Assembly (NCBI GenBank): GCA_963749905.1
Contig: CAVVOF010000002.1
Location: 186,001-250,000 of the forward strand
Direction: 5' to 3'
Source: UBA10649 sp963749905
Lineage (GTDB): Bacteria; Actinomycetota; Actinomycetes; S36-B12
DNA: 64,000 bases
Below are positions 60,218 through 64,000 of the stretch, piece by piece. The translations under genes and the position numbers were made by a program. Under the pieces are notes generated by a model. The model was not told the origin of the DNA. It saw only the letters and a list, made by a program, of their open reading frames with translations, and searched no databases. How positions within the stretch are numbered: the first letter of the stretch is position 1; each line of letters opens with the position of its first letter.

Positions 60218-60762
60218 CCGAGCCGCGCAAGCCGATCTTCGGGTTCCTCTGGCCCAAGCCGGACCCCGACGCGCCCGTCGATGGCGCGTACGTGCAGCAG
60301 CGGCCCGTGCGGATCACCCGCCGAGGCCCGTTCCGGCTGATCGGCCTGGGCGTGACCGGACTCGTGCTCGTGACGATCATCGGATCGGCCCTGCTCGCCG
60401 GCATCGGTGGCGGCCTGAGCATCGGCACCTTCGTCGTGGCCGCCGTCGCCGGAACCGGGCTGGTCCTGGTCCTTCGCGGATCGGTCGTCGGAACCCTCGT
60501 GACCGACGACCACGTCGTCGTGGAGACGATGCTGCGAAGCACTGAGATTCCCTGGCGCGAGGTCGCGAGCGTGACCACCGACGAGCTGGGCACGCCGTTC
60601 CTCGGCCTGCCCATCCCCGTGCCGGGGCGATGGACCGTGCTGCACCTGACTGACGGCACTGCCGTCCGTACGCACGTGTACTCGACCTCGCCCGACCTGT
60701 GGCTGCGGCCCGAGGCCTTCGACATGGCCCGCCTGCGGCTCGAGCACTGGCGGGAGCGCTGA
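60214..60762 (+). CDS. PH-domain membrane protein
   Basis: 182-residue protein with two helices (about 42-85) and a C-terminal bacterial PH-like domain (VVGTLVTDDHVVVETMLRST to LHLTDGTAVRTHVY). Function not known. ATG overlaps azlD by four bases. Confidence 0.75.
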   Translation: MTEPRKPIFGFLWPKPDPDAPVDGAYVQQRPVRITRRGPFRLIGLGVTGLVLVTIIGSALLAGIGGGLSIGTFVVAAVAGTGLVLVLRGSVVGTLVTDDHVVVETMLRSTEIPWREVASVTTDELGTPFLGLPIPVPGRWTVLHLTDGTAVRTHVYSTSPDLWLRPEAFDMARLRLEHWRER

Positions 60763-60775
60763 CCAGCCGGCAGGA

Positions 60776-61219
60776 CTAGCGGGTGTCCGCGTGCAGCCGG
60801 ATCGCCTCGCGCATCGCGTGCCGGGCCCGCTTGCGATCCCGGGCATCGTCATAGCCGATCGCCAGCCGGTACCACGTGCGCCAGTCGCCGGGCTCGGCCT
60901 CCACCTGCCGCTGGTAGATCGCGAAGCGTTCGTCTGCAGCGTCCTGCTCCATGCGTCCCGACGGGGTGCGTGGCAGGTCGTCGACCGGCAGACCGCCCTC
61001 CGCCGCCAGCTCACGCCCGAGCTGTTGCGTACGAACGCCGAACGAGAGCTCCCGGTACAGCAGCCAGGCCCCGATGAGCGGGATGACGATGACCGCGATG
61101 CCCAGCGCGACGGCTACCGGATCACCGGTGCTGATCAGCGCCCATGCGCGCCACGAGACCAGGACGAGGTAGGCCGCAGTGGCCGCGCCCAGTGCGATCG
61201 CGACGGTGCGCGGCCTCAT
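60776..61219 (-). CDS. Two-helix membrane protein, dapB-linked
   Basis: 147-residue protein with two N-terminal helices (residues 5-25 and 37-55) and a soluble TPR-like C-terminus (DWRTWYRLAIGYDDARDRKR). Start overlaps the dapB stop by ATGA. An equivalent hypothetical lies beside dapB in Mycobacterium. Function unknown. Confidence 0.78.
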   Translation of the reverse strand: MRPRTVAIALGAATAAYLVLVSWRAWALISTGDPVAVALGIAVIVIPLIGAWLLYRELSFGVRTQQLGRELAAEGGLPVDDLPRTPSGRMEQDAADERFAIYQRQVEAEPGDWRTWYRLAIGYDDARDRKRARHAMREAIRLHADTR

Positions 61220-61959
61220 GCCCCGAGATCGAGGTAGTGCTCGAGCCCGACGGTCAGCCCGGGTCGGTTGGCGACCTCGCGGACACCCAGCAGGACGCCG
61301 GGCATGAAGGAGCGGCGGTCCAGCGAGTCATGGCGGATGGTCAGCGTCTCCCCGAGCCCCCCGAGGATGACCTCCTGGTGGGCCACCAGGCCGCTGATCC
61401 GCAGCGAGTGCACGGGCACGCCGTCGATCCGCGCCCCGCGGGCGCCGTCGACCTCCTGCGCGGTGGCATCGGGCGCCTCGGGCTGGCCGGCCCGAGCCGT
61501 CGCGATCATGCGTGCGGTGAGAGTCGCGGTCCCGGACGGGGCATCGACCTTGTCGGGATGATGGAGCTCGATGATCTCGGCGGACTCGAAGTACGGTGCC
61601 GCCATCGCGGCCATCCGCATCATGAGGACCGCGCCGATGCCGAAGTTCGGGGCGACGAGCACGCCGACCGTGGGGTTGTCCGCGCACATGGCACGCACCT
61701 GCTCGAGTCGCTCGTCGGTGAACCCGGTGGTGCCGACCACGCAGTGCACTCCGCTGGAGATGCACGTCGACAGCGTGCGCATGACGGCATCAGGGGTGGT
61801 GAAGTCGACGACGACATCGCTGCCCGCCTGGATGAGCGCCGTCGGCGGGACCCCGATGTCGATGGCGGCGACCAGCCGCATGTCGTCCTGCTCCTGCACG
61901 GCCTCGACGACCGCCTGGCCCATCCGTCCCTTGGCTCCCGCCACGCCCACGTGGATCAC
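61216..61959 (-). CDS. dapB: 4-hydroxy-tetrahydrodipicolinate reductase
   Basis: NAD(P)H reductase following DapA in the diaminopimelate pathway (247 residues). Cofactor loop VAGAKGRMGQ at the N-terminus and the catalytic ELHHPDKVDAPSGTA near residue 135. GTG 61959 matches the family start; longer in-frame starts lie inside the peptidase gene. Confidence 0.96.
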   Translation of the reverse strand: MIHVGVAGAKGRMGQAVVEAVQEQDDMRLVAAIDIGVPPTALIQAGSDVVVDFTTPDAVMRTLSTCISSGVHCVVGTTGFTDERLEQVRAMCADNPTVGVLVAPNFGIGAVLMMRMAAMAAPYFESAEIIELHHPDKVDAPSGTATLTARMIATARAGQPEAPDATAQEVDGARGARIDGVPVHSLRISGLVAHQEVILGGLGETLTIRHDSLDRRSFMPGVLLGVREVANRPGLTVGLEHYLDLGA

Positions 61960-61964
61960 GGAGT

Positions 61965-63275
61965 TCAGCCTACGGCGTTGAAGGTGGTGGTCTCGTCGAA
62001 CGGACCGATCACGGCGAGTGTCGTCGGGGCGGTCAGCAGGTCGATCGCGATGTCGCGGACGTCCTCGGTGGTGACCGCGTCCACGCGTCGCAGCAGCTCG
62101 CCGATCGACGGGAGCGGGTCGCCATGCAGCTCGCTCTTGGCGATGCGCGTCATCCGGGCGCCGGTGTCCTCCTGGCCGAGCACGGTGGCGCCCTTGACCT
62201 GGCCCTTGCCTCGCACGATCTCGTCCGAGGTGAGCCCCTCCCGGGCGACGCGATCCAGTTCGCTCAGGCACACGTCGAGAACGGTGTCCACCTTGCCGGG
62301 CAGGCAGCCGACGTAGACCCCGAAGAGGCCGTCATCGGAGTAGCCCTGCGCGTAGGAGTAGACGGAGTACGCCAGGCCGCGCTTCTCGCGGATCTCCTGG
62401 AACAGCCGACTGCTCATGCCGCCGCCCAGCGAGGTGGAGAGAACCGACAGGGCGTAGCGCCGGTCGTCGCTGCGCGTGATCCCCGGAACGCCGAGCACCA
62501 GGTGGGCCTGCTCCGTGGGCCGCTGCGTGACCCGAACGCCCGCAGCGTGCGGCTTGGGCCGGCGGACGGGCCGGGCCGCGCTGACGTCCTGGGCGTCGTC
62601 GAGCACGTGGGCGAACGCCGCCCGGACGTGCCGCACGACGGTGGCGTGGTCGAGATTGCCGGCCGCGGCGATCACCATGCGCTCGGGCCGGTACCTGCTG
62701 CGGTAGAACGAGTTGATGGATCGTCGGCCGATGCTGGTGATGGTGTCGATCGTGCCGAGGACGGGCCGACCGAGCGGGGTGTCGCCGAACATCTCCGCTG
62801 CGAAGTCGTCGTGCACCACGTCGGTCGGATCGTCCTCGTGCATGGCGATCTCCTCGAGGATCACGCCGCGCTCCGACTCGATGTCCTCAGACCTGAGCAG
62901 GGCGCCGGTGACCACGTCGCACACGACATCGATCGCCAGCGGCAGGTCCTCGTCGAGCACCCGTGCGTAGTAGCAGGTGTACTCCTTGGTGGTGAAGGCG
63001 TTGAGGTCACCGCCGACGGCCTCGATGGCCACGGAGATGTCCAGCGCCGAGCGCTGTGACGTGCCCTTGAACAGCAGGTGCTCGAGGTAGTGCGCCGAGC
63101 CCATCTGGCCAGGCGTCTCGTCGCGCGATCCGACGTTCACCCACACACCGAAGGCCGTCGAGCGCACGCCCGGGACCTGCTCGGTGATGATGCGCAAGCC
63201 GCCCGGGAGGGTGGTGCGACGGACCAGTCCGCCGTCACCCTCCCGCAGCAGCGTGCGGGTCTGCGCCTTAGGCAT
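61965..63275 (-). CDS. M16-family zinc peptidase
   Basis: Insulinase-type metallopeptidase of 436 residues. The inverted zinc motif HYLEH is near residue 63 and the third ligand Glu is in ERGVILEEIAMHE. The second M16 domain includes GGGMSSRLFQEIREKRGLAYS. Corresponds to the PepR-like gene next to pnp in actinobacteria. ATG 63275 overlaps the pnp stop by eight bases. Confidence 0.95.
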   Translation of the reverse strand: MPKAQTRTLLREGDGGLVRRTTLPGGLRIITEQVPGVRSTAFGVWVNVGSRDETPGQMGSAHYLEHLLFKGTSQRSALDISVAIEAVGGDLNAFTTKEYTCYYARVLDEDLPLAIDVVCDVVTGALLRSEDIESERGVILEEIAMHEDDPTDVVHDDFAAEMFGDTPLGRPVLGTIDTITSIGRRSINSFYRSRYRPERMVIAAAGNLDHATVVRHVRAAFAHVLDDAQDVSAARPVRRPKPHAAGVRVTQRPTEQAHLVLGVPGITRSDDRRYALSVLSTSLGGGMSSRLFQEIREKRGLAYSVYSYAQGYSDDGLFGVYVGCLPGKVDTVLDVCLSELDRVAREGLTSDEIVRGKGQVKGATVLGQEDTGARMTRIAKSELHGDPLPSIGELLRRVDAVTTEDVRDIAIDLLTAPTTLAVIGPFDETTTFNAVG

Positions 63276-64000
63276 CGGCCTTCGCGGAGTCGTCGGCGGC
63301 GGTGTCGTCAGCACCCTCCATGACCGGCACCAGCGACAGCTTCCCTCGCGAGTCGATCTCCTTGATCTGCACCTCGAGCTTGGTGCCGACGGGCAGCACG
63401 TCCTCGACGTTGTCGATTCGCTTGCCGCCCTTGAGCCGCTTGATCTCCGAGATGTGCAGGAGGCCGTCCTTGCCCGGCATGAGCGACACGAACGCACCGA
63501 AGGTCGTGGTCTTGACGACCGTGCCCAGGTAGCGCTCGCCGATCTCCGGCATGGTCGGGTTGGCGATGTTGTTGATCGCCGTCCGGGCCGCCTCGGCGGA
63601 CGCTCCGTCGATGGCACCGATGTAGATGGTGCCGTCGTCCTGGATGGTGATGTCGGCGCCGGTCTCCTCTTGGATCTGGTTGATGATCTTGCCCTTCGGC
63701 CCGATCACCTCGCCGATCTTGTCCACCGGGATCTGGATCGCGATCACCCGCGGCGCGGTCGGCGCCATCTCGTCCGGGCTGTCGATCGCCTCGTTCATCA
63801 CCTCGAGGATCGTCATGCGCGCATCCCGGGCCTGCTGAAGTGCCTGCGCCAGGACCGACGCGGGGATGCCGTCGAGCTTGGTGTCGAGCTGCAGGGCGGT
63901 GACGAAGTCCCTGGTGCCGGCGACCTTGAAGTCCATGTCGCCGAAGGCGTCCTCCGCGCCGAGGATGTCGGTGATGGCGACGTACTCGATCTGGCCATCG
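63268..64000 (-). CDS. pnp: Polynucleotide phosphorylase, 3' part only
   Basis: C-terminal 243 codons of the 3'-5' exoribonuclease PNPase; the frame enters from beyond base 64000. Visible are the end of the second RNase PH domain (EDAFGDMDFKVAGT, QLDTKLDGI), the KH domain (GPKGKIINQIQEETGA) and the S1 domain (GTVVKTTTFGAFVSLMPG). Stop TAA at 63268. Confidence 0.97.
   Translation of the reverse strand, partial: DGQIEYVAITDILGAEDAFGDMDFKVAGTRDFVTALQLDTKLDGIPASVLAQALQQARDARMTILEVMNEAIDSPDEMAPTAPRVIAIQIPVDKIGEVIGPKGKIINQIQEETGADITIQDDGTIYIGAIDGASAEAARTAINNIANPTMPEIGERYLGTVVKTTTFGAFVSLMPGKDGLLHISEIKRLKGGKRIDNVEDVLPVGTKLEVQIKEIDSRGKLSLVPVMEGADDTAADDSAKADA

Overview
The window is a compact, high-GC stretch from a member of the Actinomycetota. 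Typical actinobacterial neighbour pairs and blocks give this away: nrdR-nrdJ, a LysM gene divergent from lexA, miaB-miaA-dapF, recX-recA with a DUF3046 gene nearby, lhr, clgR-cinA-pgsA-rimO-(RodZ-like HTH)-ftsK-rnj-dapA-thyX, and dapB-M16 peptidase-pnp. GTG starts, ATGA stop/start overlaps and actinobacterial LexA boxes agree. Genus cannot be fixed from this sequence. Both ends cut genes: a calcium/cation antiporter on the left and pnp on the right.

Layout. 1-5.6 kb: antiporter, an SDR oxidoreductase, the B12-dependent ribonucleotide reductase nrdJ and its repressor nrdR. 5.6-11 kb: a block of secreted or surface proteins (repeat-bearing surface protein, Gly/Pro-rich exported protein, LuxR-type regulator, SGNH hydrolase). 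11-16.8 kb: SOS locus (LysM gene and lexA around three LexA boxes), a second SGNH lipoprotein, dinG, hflX. 16.9-25.4 kb: formate/C1 module fhs-fdhD-fdsGBA and an aldo/keto reductase. 25.5-30.7 kb: dapF, a GT4 glycosyltransferase, a PIG-L deacetylase, miaA, miaB. 30.8-40 kb: accessory genes (frameshifted papain-like protein, GNAT, DHA2 exporter, MMPL transporter with its TetR regulator, PAP2 phosphatase, thioredoxin-DsbD fusion). 40-43.9 kb: recX-recA with an inserted MFS and sulfotransferase, DUF3046. 43.9-64 kb: YwiC-like, lhr and the conserved block through ftsK, rnj, dapA, thyX, AzlCD, a PH-domain protein, dapB, a zinc peptidase and pnp.

Functional links: dapF, dapA and dapB supply meso-diaminopimelate and lysine; nrdJ and thyX supply deoxynucleotides; lexA, recA, recX, dinG and lhr form a DNA-damage set; fdsGBA, fdhD and fhs split formate between oxidation and the folate pool.

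The least expected content is non-coding. Long inverted repeats sit a few bases after stop codons: 24-bp and 25-bp arms in two related copies that differ by a compensated base pair, a different 26-bp hairpin between rnj and ftsK, a 20-bp one between miaB and miaA, and three related palindromes spaced exactly 61 bp apart after the aldo/keto reductase. Two single-base C-run expansions (28289-28291 and 31978-31982) appear to break reading frames; undoing the first restores natural stop codons for two convergent genes at once.
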